64,000 bases of DNA from contig NZ_CP101125.1 in NCBI RefSeq assembly GCF_024296925.1, forward strand, positions 6,140,501 through 6,204,500, written 5' to 3'. The notes beneath the pieces were generated by a model. That model saw only the letters and a program-made list of their open reading frames with translations, was not told where the DNA came from and searched no databases. Of the stretch, positions 1 through 9,409 are shown in pieces; position 1 is the stretch's first letter, and the number at the start of each line of letters is the position of its first letter. Both the position numbers and the translations under genes were made by a program. Source of the DNA: Pseudomonas nunensis (lineage in GTDB: Bacteria; Pseudomonadota; Gammaproteobacteria; Pseudomonadales; Pseudomonadaceae).

Positions 1-366
1 GGCCAGATGTTCCTGACCCTGGAAGCCATGGGTGTCGAGAACAAGGTTCACGCAGCAGTCTTCAACGCGATCCAGAAAGAACACAAACGCCTGACCGATC
101 CGCAAGAAATGGCTGAGTTCCTGGCCACTCAGGGCGTCGACAAGGACAAGTTCCTGGCCACCTTCAACTCCTTCGCCATCAAGGGCAAGATCGTCCAGGC
201 CAAAGAACTGGCGAAGAAGTATGAAATTTCTGGCGTTCCAACCATGATCGTCAACGGCAAGTATCGCTTTGACGTAGGTTCCGCCGGCGGTGCCGAGCAA
301 GCCCTGCAACTGGCCGACAAACTGGTCGACAAAGAGCGAGCGGCTAACAAGGCTGCCGCCAACTAA
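1..366 (+). CDS. dsbA: DsbA, periplasmic thiol:disulfide oxidoreductase (3' part only)
   Basis: C-terminal 121 residues of a DsbA-family protein; the gene begins before the window, so the CXXC active site and signal peptide are not visible. The visible part has the helical insertion region and the conserved cis-proline loop (SGVPTMIVNGKY), which sits beside the active-site disulfide in thioredoxin folds. DsbA introduces disulfides into exported proteins in the periplasm. Identity is supported by the neighbours: dsbA, an EEP-family protein, a GGDEF protein and ampDh2 occur in this order next to kinB/algB in P. aeruginosa. The tail is rich in Ala/Lys, as in pseudomonad DsbA. Confidence 0.9.
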   Translation, partial: GQMFLTLEAMGVENKVHAAVFNAIQKEHKRLTDPQEMAEFLATQGVDKDKFLATFNSFAIKGKIVQAKELAKKYEISGVPTMIVNGKYRFDVGSAGGAEQALQLADKLVDKERAANKAAAN

Positions 367-380
367 GCGCGGCCCCTGCC

Positions 381-1259
381 ATGCGCCGCTGGGGTACTGA
401 ACGCGTCGTTGGCCTGCATGAACCGCAGGTCAACACGCATCATCTGGAATCGACGGGCCTGCCCGCAGACAGCCGTCTGCGTTTGCTCAGCTTCAATATC
501 CAGGTCGGCATCAGTACCGAGCGCTATCGGCACTACCTGACCCGTGGCTGGCAACACCTGTTGCCGCACACAGGGCGCGCCGACAACCTGCAAAAGATCG
601 GCAATCTGCTGGGCGACTTCGATCTGGTCGCCTTGCAGGAAGCCGATGGCGGCAGCCTGCGATCAGGCTACGTCAATCAGGTCGAACACTTGGCCCAACT
701 GGGCGCCTTCCCCTACTGGTATCAACAACTCAATCGCAATCTCGGTCGCCTCGGCCAGCACAGCAATGGTGTGCTCAGCCGTCTGCGTCCGTGGGCGATT
801 GAAGATCACCCGCTGCCGGGGCCCAAGGGTCGCGGTGCGATCCTGGTGCGCTTCGGCGAAGGTCCGGAGGCGCTGGTCGTCGTGATGATGCACCTGGCGC
901 TTGGCGCTCGTGTGCGCAGCCTGCAACTGGCCTACATCCGCGAGCTGATTAGCGGCTACAAGCACCAAGTGCTGATGGGCGACATGAACACCCACGCCAC
1001 TGACTTGCTGCAAAACTCCCCATTGCGCGACCTTGGCCTGCTGGCCCCGCAACTGGAAGCGACGTTCCCCAGCTGGCGCCCGCAGCGCTGCCTGGACCAT
1101 ATTCTGCTCAGCCCGACCCTGACCCTGGAAAGAGTCGAAGTGCTGGCACATCCGATTTCCGATCACCTGCCGGTCGCGGTAGAGATTCGTTTGCCGGGTT
1201 CGCTCACGGCCGATGCATTCCCCGCGTTGAGTCCTGCCCCTCGCGGATCCCATGAATGA
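381..1259 (+). CDS. Endonuclease/exonuclease/phosphatase (EEP) family protein
   Basis: A 292-residue protein with the EEP fold motifs in order: SFNIQ near residue 38 (Asn), LQEAD (metal-binding Glu), GDMNTH (Asp/Asn) and the C-terminal LDHILL and SDHLP (catalytic Asp-His). These residues form the Mg-dependent phosphodiesterase site of the DNase I/sphingomyelinase superfamily, and all are present, so an active phosphoesterase is likely. The substrate is not predictable. No signal peptide is evident, so it is probably cytoplasmic. The start lies 14 bases after dsbA, and the stop overlaps the next gene by ATGA, so it is probably co-transcribed and translationally coupled with the diguanylate cyclase. 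Confidence 0.88.
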   Translation: MRRWGTERVVGLHEPQVNTHHLESTGLPADSRLRLLSFNIQVGISTERYRHYLTRGWQHLLPHTGRADNLQKIGNLLGDFDLVALQEADGGSLRSGYVNQVEHLAQLGAFPYWYQQLNRNLGRLGQHSNGVLSRLRPWAIEDHPLPGPKGRGAILVRFGEGPEALVVVMMHLALGARVRSLQLAYIRELISGYKHQVLMGDMNTHATDLLQNSPLRDLGLLAPQLEATFPSWRPQRCLDHILLSPTLTLERVEVLAHPISDHLPVAVEIRLPGSLTADAFPALSPAPRGSHE

Positions 1260-3319
1260 GCGACGAAGCACAGCGCTGGAAAGAGAAATACCTTAAAAGC
1301 ATCGAACAACAGGAAAAACTCGAGCGGCGCTGGGACGCCCGGCTCGACCTGTTGCGTCGCGGGCTGGTGCGCAGCACTTTGGCGGCAGAGGGCACTGACC
1401 GCGCTGTTGACCTGTGCATGAAGGAAATGCGCGAAGTCGTGCGCACCGATGACATGGACGCCGGCCTCGCCGCGTTGTTACCGCGCCTGGAAAAAGCCGT
1501 GCTCGACTCCGAGCAGCGCCGCGAAACCCGGGTCGATCAGGTCAGCGCGGCACTGAATGCGCTGGTCTCGCAGCTCCAGGCATTGCCTCTGCCTCGGGAA
1601 GTCAGCCGTCCACTCAAGGCCTTCGCCAAGCAATTGGACGGACGCGTCGGCCAGGCTCGCGAGATTCCATTGCTGCTCAGCGAACTGAGCGGCTTGCAAG
1701 GCAAAGCCCTGAACCAATTGGAAAACCCAGCCGAACCGGGTCGTCCAGGTTTATTGCAGCGGTTGTTCGGCAGCCGGGAAGCGGAAGAGTCAGCGCCACA
1801 GGTCGCTGCCCCCGCCGCACAAACGCCAGTCCAACAGCCCGTTTCTGCACTCGTTGTTGAGGCGCAACAGGCGAAAGCCGAACCCGCCCTGCCGCAAACA
1901 CCGCCAGCAACGGCCCAGGTCGCGCCGGCAGTCGCCATTGCGGAGCCGCTCGCGCCGCAGACAGCACCAGAGCCGGAGATTGTGGCGTTTGTCCCTCCTG
2001 TCGTGGAGCCACAAGCCGCACACACCCAAGCGCCATTGCCAGAGCCAGACCCTGAACCGCTCCAGACACCGACGGCTCCCGCTATTGCGCCTGTGGTTCA
2101 AGTTCAGCCAGACATCAATCCAGACGAACTGATTCCGGCCGCCAATCCCGAGACACCGGTATTCCTCGACAGCCTGCCCCTGCCTCCCGTCATGGCCCAG
2201 GCACTGGCCGCCATCGATCCGGAACACCCCGAGCAAGACATTCTCTACGCGCTGCCGGACTCACCGGAGCCGTCCTACAGCTCCGTGGCCACGCACATTG
2301 AAGAAACACTGCTGGGCCTGCTCGACGACCTGACGCTGCCGGAGCGCCATCGCCCGCAAGCCGAAGCGATGCGCGAGCGCCTGCAAAATGGGTTGAACTG
2401 GTACGAATTGCTGCCGATCCTCGATGATCTGGCCACCTTGATGTTGGCCATTACGGACAGCGGCCAACACGAATTCGAAGCGTACTTGCAGCAACTCAAC
2501 GAACGCCTCGAGTCGTTCCAGAGCAATCTGCAAGCGGCCAGCGCCGGACATGCCGATAACCGCTCCGCTGCGCGGGAGATGGACACGCAGATTCGCGAAC
2601 AAGTCGACGGCCTGCAAACCAGCATGCAGGACGCGGCCAACCTGCAAGACCTCAAGCACGTTCTGGAGAACCATCTCGAAGGTCTGCTGGGCACCATGGA
2701 TCAGCATCAGAAGCAGCGCGATGAACGTGAGCAGGAAGTCGCCGCCCGCCTGCAAGGCTTGGCCGAACGGGTTGCGCACATGGAGCAGGAAGCCATGGGC
2801 TATCGCGAGCACTTGGAAGAACAACGTCAAAAGGCATTGATCGACCCGCTGACCGGCCTGCCCAACCGCGCCGCCTGGAGCGAACGGCTGGAACACGAAA
2901 TCGCTGAGTGGCAGCAGCACGGCAACACACTGATGCTGGCCATGCTCGACCTCGACCATTTCAAACGCATCAACGATAACTACGGCCACCTGGCAGGCGA
3001 CAAGGTGCTGAAGATCATCGCCAGCGTGCTGCGCAAGCGCCTGCGCGGCTCGGACTTCATTGCCCGCTTCGGTGGTGAGGAGTTTGTGCTGTTGATGCCC
3101 GCCACCGTGCCGGCCGTCGGGGCAAAATTGCTGGAAACCCTGCGCGCTTCGATTGAAGCCTGCCCGTTCCACTTCAAGGGTGAGCGAGTGACTGTCACCA
3201 TTTCCATGGGGCTCGCCGCGTTCAAACCGGGTGAACACAGCGATATGGTGCTTAAAAGAGCCGATCAGGCGCTGTACCGTGCCAAAAACGCCGGACGTAA
3301 CCGGGTCGAACTGGGCTGA
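1256..3319 (+). CDS. dgcH: GGDEF diguanylate cyclase (DgcH-like)
   Basis: A 687-residue protein ending in a complete GGDEF domain (from about residue 525: DPLTGLPNRAAW, LDLDHFKRINDNYGH, then GGEEF at 606-610). An RxxD inhibitory site (RGSD, 597-600) lies five residues before the active site, so c-di-GMP synthesis with product feedback is expected. There is no obvious membrane segment. The long N-terminal part contains a basic helical start, an Ala/Pro/Gln-rich low-complexity linker at about 180-290 and a coiled-coil-like stretch at about 390-525 that could dimerise the cyclase. It starts inside the stop of the preceding EEP gene (ATGA). It occupies the position of PA5487 (dgcH) of P. aeruginosa. 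Confidence 0.88.
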   Translation: MSDEAQRWKEKYLKSIEQQEKLERRWDARLDLLRRGLVRSTLAAEGTDRAVDLCMKEMREVVRTDDMDAGLAALLPRLEKAVLDSEQRRETRVDQVSAALNALVSQLQALPLPREVSRPLKAFAKQLDGRVGQAREIPLLLSELSGLQGKALNQLENPAEPGRPGLLQRLFGSREAEESAPQVAAPAAQTPVQQPVSALVVEAQQAKAEPALPQTPPATAQVAPAVAIAEPLAPQTAPEPEIVAFVPPVVEPQAAHTQAPLPEPDPEPLQTPTAPAIAPVVQVQPDINPDELIPAANPETPVFLDSLPLPPVMAQALAAIDPEHPEQDILYALPDSPEPSYSSVATHIEETLLGLLDDLTLPERHRPQAEAMRERLQNGLNWYELLPILDDLATLMLAITDSGQHEFEAYLQQLNERLESFQSNLQAASAGHADNRSAAREMDTQIREQVDGLQTSMQDAANLQDLKHVLENHLEGLLGTMDQHQKQRDEREQEVAARLQGLAERVAHMEQEAMGYREHLEEQRQKALIDPLTGLPNRAAWSERLEHEIAEWQQHGNTLMLAMLDLDHFKRINDNYGHLAGDKVLKIIASVLRKRLRGSDFIARFGGEEFVLLMPATVPAVGAKLLETLRASIEACPFHFKGERVTVTISMGLAAFKPGEHSDMVLKRADQALYRAKNAGRNRVELG

Positions 3320-3422
3320 AGGGCAATTGTTCCATTTTGTTTAAAGTGGCTCTTTTGCCCTCAACGCGCGAGGCATTACGTTACACTGTTGCATTATTGT
3401 CTTGCGCGTACTGCCTTCTACC

Positions 3423-4202
3423 ATGAAATTTCTTACTCTCGTTGTGTCGCTTCTGCTGCTGGCCGGTTGTGCCAGCGGTCCACGTATCGACACCAGTCAC
3501 CCGTCCGCCAACTTCGACAGCCGCGTGCAGTTCGTGGTGGTGCATTACACCAACGCATCCCTGGAACGTTCGCTGCAGTTGTTGACCCACGGCGAAGTCA
3601 GCGCCCATTACCTGATCGGTGACGATAAGGGCGCGACCATCTACAAACTGGTGGATGAAAACCAGCGCGCCTGGCACGCCGGGGAAAGCGAGTGGCAAGG
3701 CCGGACCTGGCTGAATTCGAGCTCCATCGGCATCGAAATCGTCAATCCAGGTTTCAGCGACACGCCGAACGGTCGTCTCTGGTACCCGTACAGCGAAGCC
3801 CAGGTGCAGTCCTTGATCGTCCTGCTCAAGGACATCAGCAAACGCAATGGCATCAGCCCTCGGCACATCATCGGTCATAGCGACATCGCTCCACTGCGCA
3901 AACTCGACCCCGGCCCGCTGTTCCCCTGGAAACGCCTGGCCGCCGAAGGCCTGGGTATCTGGCCGAACGAACAGGCCGTTGCGAGTCGGCAAGTACAGTT
4001 TGCCGCCGAACTACCGAGCGTCGGATGGTTCCAGGAACAACTGGCACGCCTGGGCTATGCGACGCCGCAAACCGGCGAACTGGATGTGGCGACGCGGCAT
4101 GTGCTGGCGGCCTTCCAGATGCATTACCGCCCTTCCCGATTCGATGGCACCCCGGACGCGCAAACCGCCGCCCTGCTGCTGGTGCTCAATCAGACAAAAT
4201 AA
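3423..4202 (+). CDS. ampDh2: AmpDh2-type N-acetylmuramoyl-L-alanine amidase (lipoprotein)
   Basis: A 259-residue zinc amidase. The N-terminus is a lipoprotein signal (MKFLTLVVSLLLLAGCAS, lipobox LAGC), so it should be anchored in the envelope. The amidase_2 domain has the VVVHYT zinc histidine, the HIIGHSDIAPLRKLDPG block with the second histidine and the catalytic region, and ends in a peptidoglycan-binding-like helical domain at about 200-255. It cleaves the amide between MurNAc and the stem peptide. A TTG at 3402 would add seven residues before the signal; the ATG at 3423 was chosen because it starts the lipoprotein signal exactly. The position next to kinB matches P. aeruginosa ampDh2. 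Confidence 0.87.
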   Translation: MKFLTLVVSLLLLAGCASGPRIDTSHPSANFDSRVQFVVVHYTNASLERSLQLLTHGEVSAHYLIGDDKGATIYKLVDENQRAWHAGESEWQGRTWLNSSSIGIEIVNPGFSDTPNGRLWYPYSEAQVQSLIVLLKDISKRNGISPRHIIGHSDIAPLRKLDPGPLFPWKRLAAEGLGIWPNEQAVASRQVQFAAELPSVGWFQEQLARLGYATPQTGELDVATRHVLAAFQMHYRPSRFDGTPDAQTAALLLVLNQTK

Positions 4203-4278
4203 TGACGCCCGCCCGACGGTCCGCGCTTTTTCTCAATCAGCAGCTATAACTCATTGGTAATTCTTCGGATGTTCCCAA

Positions 4279-5892
4279 ATGGCTGCTACTCGAGAGAGGT
4301 TGCGTAGTTGGTTCTATCGCCCATGGTTTTTGGCGATGCTGGCTGCTGCCTTGAGTGCAACCCTGCTGATGGCTGCCAGCCTGTACATCGCGATGAATCA
4401 GGTCGAGCAGAACGAAAGTCGGGAAATGAATGCGCAGGGCGAGCGTTTCCTCGCCCGTCTTGAGCAGATGTTCGGGCAACTGCGCGAAAGCCTCGATGAC
4501 CTGGAAGCCCAACCGTTGCGAACGTGCAACGACGAAATGATCGCCACTTTGCAGCAGATCAGCTTCAGTTATCGCTTCGTCTACGAAGCTGCTTTTATGG
4601 AGGGGAATCGAATTTGTTCCAATCGGCCCCGCCAGGAAGGACTGGCAATGATCCGACCGGCGGACCTCCGGGGCCCCACCTATAGTTACTGGCTCAACAC
4701 CACCACCGAACCCGATGAAAATCGCGCCGCACTAATGCTGAGTCGAGGCAATTTCCGCGTGGCAACTTCTCGCGGGCATTTGACTGACATGGTCGACCTC
4801 TCGCCGGGCAGCAGCCTGCTAGTGGTACTCGATCATGGGAAGCGGGCGATTCCGGTTTTGGGTGTCGAGCAGGCCTGGCCACCGACGGAACCCTGGCCAC
4901 CGACCAGCAGCGATTCGCTGCAAGTGACCCAAACCCGTCTGATTTACCGTATGCCCACCAACAACCCGGAATATCAGCTGGTGCTGATCACCCCGCGCAA
5001 CGCCATGCATGTACCGGCGGTCTGGTGGTGGCTGCTGCCGGCGAGCCTGGCGCTGGGCATTATCGTCGGCATCCTGGTGTTTCTGCTGGTGCGCCAGCGT
5101 CAATCTCTGGATGCCGAACTGCAAGGCGCGATACGCCGTGGCGAGTTGCAGGTGTTGTATCAACCGATCTTCGACCTCGACAGTCGCAACTGTGTCGGCG
5201 CTGAAGCCCTGCTGCGCTGGCGCAGGCCGGACGGCACGCTGACCAGCCCTGACCTGTTCATTCCGATGGCGGAAAACACCGGGCAGATCCGCCAGATGAC
5301 CGACTTCGTCTTGCAGCGCCTGCTCGAACAGTTGGGGCAATTGCTACGAGCGAATCCGCAGCTGTACATCTCGGTCAACCTGGCAGCCTGCGATGTGATG
5401 GTGCCGCGTATCGGCCAAGTGATGGCGCGACTGTTGACCTTGCACCGGGTCGCGGCCAAACAGATTGCCTTCGAGGTGACTGAGCGCGGGATGATCGACG
5501 TGGTGGTGGCCCGGGAAAACCTGCAAGCCTTGCGCGATGTCGGGCATCAAGTGCTGATCGACGACTTCGGCACCGGCTATTGCAGCCTCGCCTACCTGCA
5601 AACCCTGCCGGTGGATTGCCTGAAAATCGACAAGGCCTTTATCGATGCCTTGGGCCATGACGCCGCCAGCAGTGGCGTGGCCCCGCATATCATTCACATG
5701 GCCCAGGCCCTGCAGCTCAAAGTGATCGCCGAGGGCATCGAACATGAAGCCCAAGTCGCATTCCTGAGCAGTGAAGGCGTGAAGTTCGGTCAGGGCTGGC
5801 TGTTCGCCCATGCGCTGAGCGCGGTGCAGTTCATCGAACTGATCACCCGTGGCCGACGACTGGCGGGCCGTCGTATGGATGACGAGGCGTAA
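4279..5892 (+). CDS. CSS-motif / EAL c-di-GMP phosphodiesterase, membrane bound
   Basis: A 537-residue protein with a transmembrane helix at about 15-38, a periplasmic CSS-type sensor region (residues 40-240, with conserved cysteines in RTCNDEM and NRICSNR), a second helix at about 248-272 and a C-terminal EAL domain. The catalytic set looks intact: EALLRW, SVNLAACD, FEVTERG, DDFGTGYCSL, KIDKAFID and IAEGIE. It should therefore hydrolyse c-di-GMP. Members of this family are gated by periplasmic cysteine redox state through Dsb proteins, and dsbA lies in the same stretch, but a functional link here is inference. It is convergent with kinB, with only six bases between the stops. Confidence 0.87.
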   Translation: MAATRERLRSWFYRPWFLAMLAAALSATLLMAASLYIAMNQVEQNESREMNAQGERFLARLEQMFGQLRESLDDLEAQPLRTCNDEMIATLQQISFSYRFVYEAAFMEGNRICSNRPRQEGLAMIRPADLRGPTYSYWLNTTTEPDENRAALMLSRGNFRVATSRGHLTDMVDLSPGSSLLVVLDHGKRAIPVLGVEQAWPPTEPWPPTSSDSLQVTQTRLIYRMPTNNPEYQLVLITPRNAMHVPAVWWWLLPASLALGIIVGILVFLLVRQRQSLDAELQGAIRRGELQVLYQPIFDLDSRNCVGAEALLRWRRPDGTLTSPDLFIPMAENTGQIRQMTDFVLQRLLEQLGQLLRANPQLYISVNLAACDVMVPRIGQVMARLLTLHRVAAKQIAFEVTERGMIDVVVARENLQALRDVGHQVLIDDFGTGYCSLAYLQTLPVDCLKIDKAFIDALGHDAASSGVAPHIIHMAQALQLKVIAEGIEHEAQVAFLSSEGVKFGQGWLFAHALSAVQFIELITRGRRLAGRRMDDEA

Positions 5893-5898
5893 AACGCG

Positions 5899-7689
5899 TT
5901 ATACCGCCAGCGCCATATAGAACTGTGTGCCCTGCCCCGGCCGCGAATAAACCCCCATCCGCCCGCCGTGCAATTGCACGATTTCCTTGCACAACGCCAG
6001 GCCAAGCCCGGCCCCGCCCTTTTTGCGACCCACCTGCACGAACGGCTCGAAAATCCGTCCTTGCTGGCCATAGGCAATGCCTTCGCCGTTGTCCTCGACG
6101 CTGATAATCACCCGTTCGCCATGGCGCCGGGCCTGCAATCGGATCTGCCCGTCCGCAGCGGTATGACGCAAGGCATTGTCGATCAGGTTGTCGAGCACTC
6201 GATCCAGCTGCGCCTGGTCCGCTTGCAAGCGCGGCAGCGGCCCCTGTACTTCCACCAGCAACTCGATGCCCCTCTGCGCGGCCTCCCCCGCAAATCGGCC
6301 CTGTGCCTGCTCGAGCAAGTCTTCGATGACGCACGGCCCCAGCGTGAGTTTCTGCAAGCCGTTCTGGTAGCGGGAGAAATTCAGCAAGTCGTTGATCAGT
6401 TGCATCAAACGCTGCATTTCTTCATTTACGGTATCGAGCAAGTCGGCTTCGCGGGAGTCCGGGGCAAATTTCGCGCGCTCGCGGAACAGGCCGAAGGCCA
6501 TGTGCATCCCGGTCACCGGCGTGCGCAACTCGTGAGAAGCTCGCAGGACGAACTCGCTGCGCACCCGTTCGAACGCCCGCTGTTCAGTGACGTCATGCAA
6601 CACCATCACCGCACCGAGAATGTGTCCTTGGGTATGGCTGACCGGGGTCAGGCTGTAGGTCAACAGCCGCGATTCCCCATCGACTTCCACACTCAAGTCT
6701 TCCGGCGCCCGCTCCAGCGTGCCGCCGCGTAAAACCAATTGCAGTTGCGCATCCAGTTCAGGTCGTTCGAGCGCCGAGCCCAAACCCTGGCCGAGCCGGT
6801 CAGTGTCCCAGCCCAATTGGCGCTGCGCCACCGGGTTGAGGTGCTCCAGATGACCTTCTCGGTCGATCATCAACAAACCGTCGTCGATGCTGTCGAGTAC
6901 CGCTTGCAGGCGTTGTTGACCGGCGAGCAGTTCATCGACATTGGTCGCCTGATGCTCGCGCAAGGCCTCGGCCATGATCCCGAAACGCTTGGTCAGTTGG
7001 TTCATTTCCTCGGCCGAGGAAATCGGCAGGGTCACTTCGAAATTGCCTTGCCCAATGTTGTCCGCAGCCTGGGCCAACGCCTCGATCGGCGCGCCGAAAC
7101 GCCGGGCAATTGCATGCGCAGTGACGAAGCCGATAATCAGCACCGCCAGCCCGACCAGTCCGAGCAGGCCGGCGATCAGCAGCGCCCGATCACGGGCCTT
7201 GCGCTGGGTGTCGTTGATGTTATCCAGAGCGCGCTTGTGTTCAGCGATCAAGCCGTTGCGCAGCTGATTGAACTTAGCCGTTACGTCATCGTTGCCCGTC
7301 AGTACACGGGCAGGATCGTGAGACTGGTCCAGCGCCTGGAGAAAACTCTGGTAGTCGGCCTTGGCCTGTTGGAAGCCATACTGGCCTTCCACCACGCCCT
7401 GCTCATGGGCGACGCCTTCGTCGAGCAGTTCCAGGTAATGCTGCTTCGACGCGGCAAACTGCGCAGGGTCCGGTTTTTCGCTGAGCATGATGATCAGTTG
7501 ATCACCCAGGGTCTGGCGCAGCTTCAGACCCAGATCCAGAGTAACGAAGTTATTGCGGACCAGCGCTTCCTGACTGCCGGCCATTTGCATAACGCTGATC
7601 AGCCCGAGCAACAGCCCAAGCAGCGCGACGGTGATGAGTGCGGAAATACTCAGGAACAGTCGGGTCCGCAACTTCATCGCCAATTTCAT
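5899..7689 (-). CDS. kinB: Sensor histidine kinase KinB
   Basis: A 596-residue kinase. It has two transmembrane helices (about 8-30 and 155-178) around a periplasmic helical sensor domain, then HAMP, PAS (about 255-370), HisKA with the phospho-acceptor SHELRTP, and HATPase with DNLIDNALRH, DNGEGI and GAGLGLAL. The sequence closely follows P. aeruginosa KinB, including MKLRTRLFLSISALIT at the start. KinB controls the phosphorylation state of AlgB, acting mainly as a phosphatase in P. aeruginosa, and affects alginate, virulence and biofilm. The start at 7689 was preferred over a longer form at 7743, which would overlap algB. An ATG at 7677 is also possible. It lies ten bases downstream of algB in one operon. 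Confidence 0.93.
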   Translation of the reverse strand: MKLAMKLRTRLFLSISALITVALLGLLLGLISVMQMAGSQEALVRNNFVTLDLGLKLRQTLGDQLIIMLSEKPDPAQFAASKQHYLELLDEGVAHEQGVVEGQYGFQQAKADYQSFLQALDQSHDPARVLTGNDDVTAKFNQLRNGLIAEHKRALDNINDTQRKARDRALLIAGLLGLVGLAVLIIGFVTAHAIARRFGAPIEALAQAADNIGQGNFEVTLPISSAEEMNQLTKRFGIMAEALREHQATNVDELLAGQQRLQAVLDSIDDGLLMIDREGHLEHLNPVAQRQLGWDTDRLGQGLGSALERPELDAQLQLVLRGGTLERAPEDLSVEVDGESRLLTYSLTPVSHTQGHILGAVMVLHDVTEQRAFERVRSEFVLRASHELRTPVTGMHMAFGLFRERAKFAPDSREADLLDTVNEEMQRLMQLINDLLNFSRYQNGLQKLTLGPCVIEDLLEQAQGRFAGEAAQRGIELLVEVQGPLPRLQADQAQLDRVLDNLIDNALRHTAADGQIRLQARRHGERVIISVEDNGEGIAYGQQGRIFEPFVQVGRKKGGAGLGLALCKEIVQLHGGRMGVYSRPGQGTQFYMALAV

Positions 7690-7699
7690 CGGATGTTGC

Positions 7700-9046
7700 T
7701 CACAGGTTGTACTGCTTGCGTTTGCGGTACAGGGTCGAGGCATCGATGCCCAACGTTTTCGCTGCCTGGTCGAGAGTTCCTGCGGTGGCTAGCACGGCGC
7801 CGATGTGGGCTTTTTCCAGCTCATCCAGGCTCAGCGCGGCACCCACTCGCGGCGAGTTATTCGCCGGTTGTTCGGCCATGCCCAAGTGAACGATCTCGAC
7901 GCGCTCCTGTGGACAAATAATGCTCGCCCGCTCCACTACGTTACGCAGCTCTCGAATATTGCCCGGCCATCGGTAGCTGAGCAGCGCTTCCCGGGCCTCA
8001 TCGCTGAAACCCCGCGCCGGACGCGCATATTCTTTGACGAAACGGGCCAGGAAGCGATCAGCGAGGGTCAGGATGTCTTCGCTGCGCTCGCGCAGCGGCG
8101 GCAGGTGCAAGGTGATGACGTTCAGGCGATAGAGCAAATCTTCGCGGAAACGTCCGTCGCGGACCATGTCTTCAAGATTGAGGTTGGTCGCCGCAAGGAT
8201 CCGCACATCGGCGCGTCGTGTGACCGGGTCGCCGACCCGCTCGTATTCCTTGTCCTGGATGAAACGCAGCAACTTGGGTTGCAACGTCAGCGGAAAGTCG
8301 CCGATCTCGTCCAGAAACAGCGTACCGCCATCCGCTTGGTTGACCCGACCCAGCGTACTTTCGCTGGCACCGGTGAACGCGCCTCGGCTGTGGCCGAACA
8401 GTTCGCTTTCCATCAATTCGGCGGTCAGCGACGGGCAGTTGATGGTGACGCAGGATTTCTTCTCGCGCTTGCTCCAGCCGTGAATCGCCCGGGCCAGTTC
8501 ACCTTTACCCGTCCCGGACTCACCGAGGATCAGGATGTTGGCGTCTGTGCCGGCCACTTGGCGGGCCGTCTCAAGTACTACTTTCATCGCCGGGCTGTGG
8601 GAATCCAGGCCATCCTTGGTTTTACGCACTTCGCCTTCGAGGGCTTCCAGACGCGCCGAGAGCTGGCGCACTTCCAGTTGCTTGGCGGTGGCCAGACGCA
8701 ATTGATCCGGGCTGCAGGGTTTGACCAGGTAATCGGCGGCGCCGGCCTGAATCGCATCGACGGCGGTATCCACGGCGGAATGCGCGGTGACGATAACCAC
8801 CCGCATCCACGGCGCCTGAATACGCATCTGCGCCAAGACATCGAGGCCATTGTCCTCACCCAGACGCAAATCCAGGAAGCACAGGTCGAACACCTGACGC
8901 TGCAACAGTGCATCGGCCTGGGCGGCGCTGTTGGCGGTGGCGACGGTATAGCCTTCATCTTCGAGGCAATAACGGAAGGTACGAAGGATGGCGGACTCAT
9001 CGTCTACCAGCAGAATGCGGCCTTGATGCTCAGTGGCTGATTCCAT
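7700..9046 (-). CDS. algB: AlgB, NtrC-family response regulator
   Basis: A 448-residue regulator with a receiver domain (phospho-acceptor Asp at about residue 59 in CFLDLRLGED, Lys in LVKPC), an AAA+ central domain (Walker A GESGTGKGE, sigma-54 contact loop GAFTGA, Walker B GGTLFLDEIGDF) and a Fis-type helix-turn-helix (LDQAAKTLGIDASTLYRKRKQ). It is nearly identical in pattern to P. aeruginosa AlgB, which activates algD and alginate production and represses quorum-sensing traits. The retained GAFTGA loop means it could also activate sigma-54 promoters; one lies in the divergent region next to it. It is first gene of the algB-kinB operon. Confidence 0.95.
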   Translation of the reverse strand: MESATEHQGRILLVDDESAILRTFRYCLEDEGYTVATANSAAQADALLQRQVFDLCFLDLRLGEDNGLDVLAQMRIQAPWMRVVIVTAHSAVDTAVDAIQAGAADYLVKPCSPDQLRLATAKQLEVRQLSARLEALEGEVRKTKDGLDSHSPAMKVVLETARQVAGTDANILILGESGTGKGELARAIHGWSKREKKSCVTINCPSLTAELMESELFGHSRGAFTGASESTLGRVNQADGGTLFLDEIGDFPLTLQPKLLRFIQDKEYERVGDPVTRRADVRILAATNLNLEDMVRDGRFREDLLYRLNVITLHLPPLRERSEDILTLADRFLARFVKEYARPARGFSDEAREALLSYRWPGNIRELRNVVERASIICPQERVEIVHLGMAEQPANNSPRVGAALSLDELEKAHIGAVLATAGTLDQAAKTLGIDASTLYRKRKQYNL

Positions 9047-9252
9047 TTTCCTACGCTCCTTACTGAATGATTTTGGTTAGTCCCGAGAAAATCGGGCAAG
9101 TTGCATGGTTGATTCTGATCCATTCCAGCCCCGGCAGTGTAGCTATCTACTGCCCGTCTCGTTAATAGGCTGATTTCGTTGGTTTTTTACTAAAAATTCA
9201 ACATTTCGACGATTGTCTGCTTGAACGTCTGACATCTGCGCCCTCCTCGCAA

Positions 9253-9300
9253 TTCAAAAAATTTGAAAGTTCCTTTGAATCTTTCGTGCATTACGCACGA
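9253..9300. promoter_or_regulatory. Two dyads, candidate enhancer-binding sites
   Basis: TTCAAA-AAA-TTTGAA (9253-9267) and TCGTGC-ATTAC-GCACGA (9284-9300) are perfect inverted repeats about 95-140 bases upstream of the -24 element of the sigma-54-like promoter. That is the usual distance of enhancer sites for NtrC-family activators. The first is A/T-rich and could be a chance palindrome. Which protein binds is unknown; AlgB, encoded next door, is one candidate. Confidence 0.4.
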
Positions 9301-9393
9301 CCGTCAGGGCCCCATCGTGCAGGATGCGTGTGGAACGATTTTCATCACATACATAACATACTGATTTAATTGATTTTTTTTCATTCAAAAAGC

Positions 9394-9409
9394 TGGCATG
9401 CAGTCTGCA
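9394..9409 (+). promoter_or_regulatory. Sigma-54 (-24/-12) promoter candidate
   Basis: TGGCATGCAGTCTGCA matches the sigma-54 consensus TGGCAC-N5-TTGCW. The invariant GG (9395-9396) and GC (9407-9408) are separated by exactly ten bases. It lies 77 bases before the start codon at 9487 and points to the ivy operon. Confidence 0.6.

Noticed and set aside
9332..9363. GAACGA...TACTGA as an AlgU (sigma-22) promoter before the ivy operon
   Set aside because: The spacing between the elements is about 20 bases, longer than the 16-17 expected, and the -35 is imperfect.
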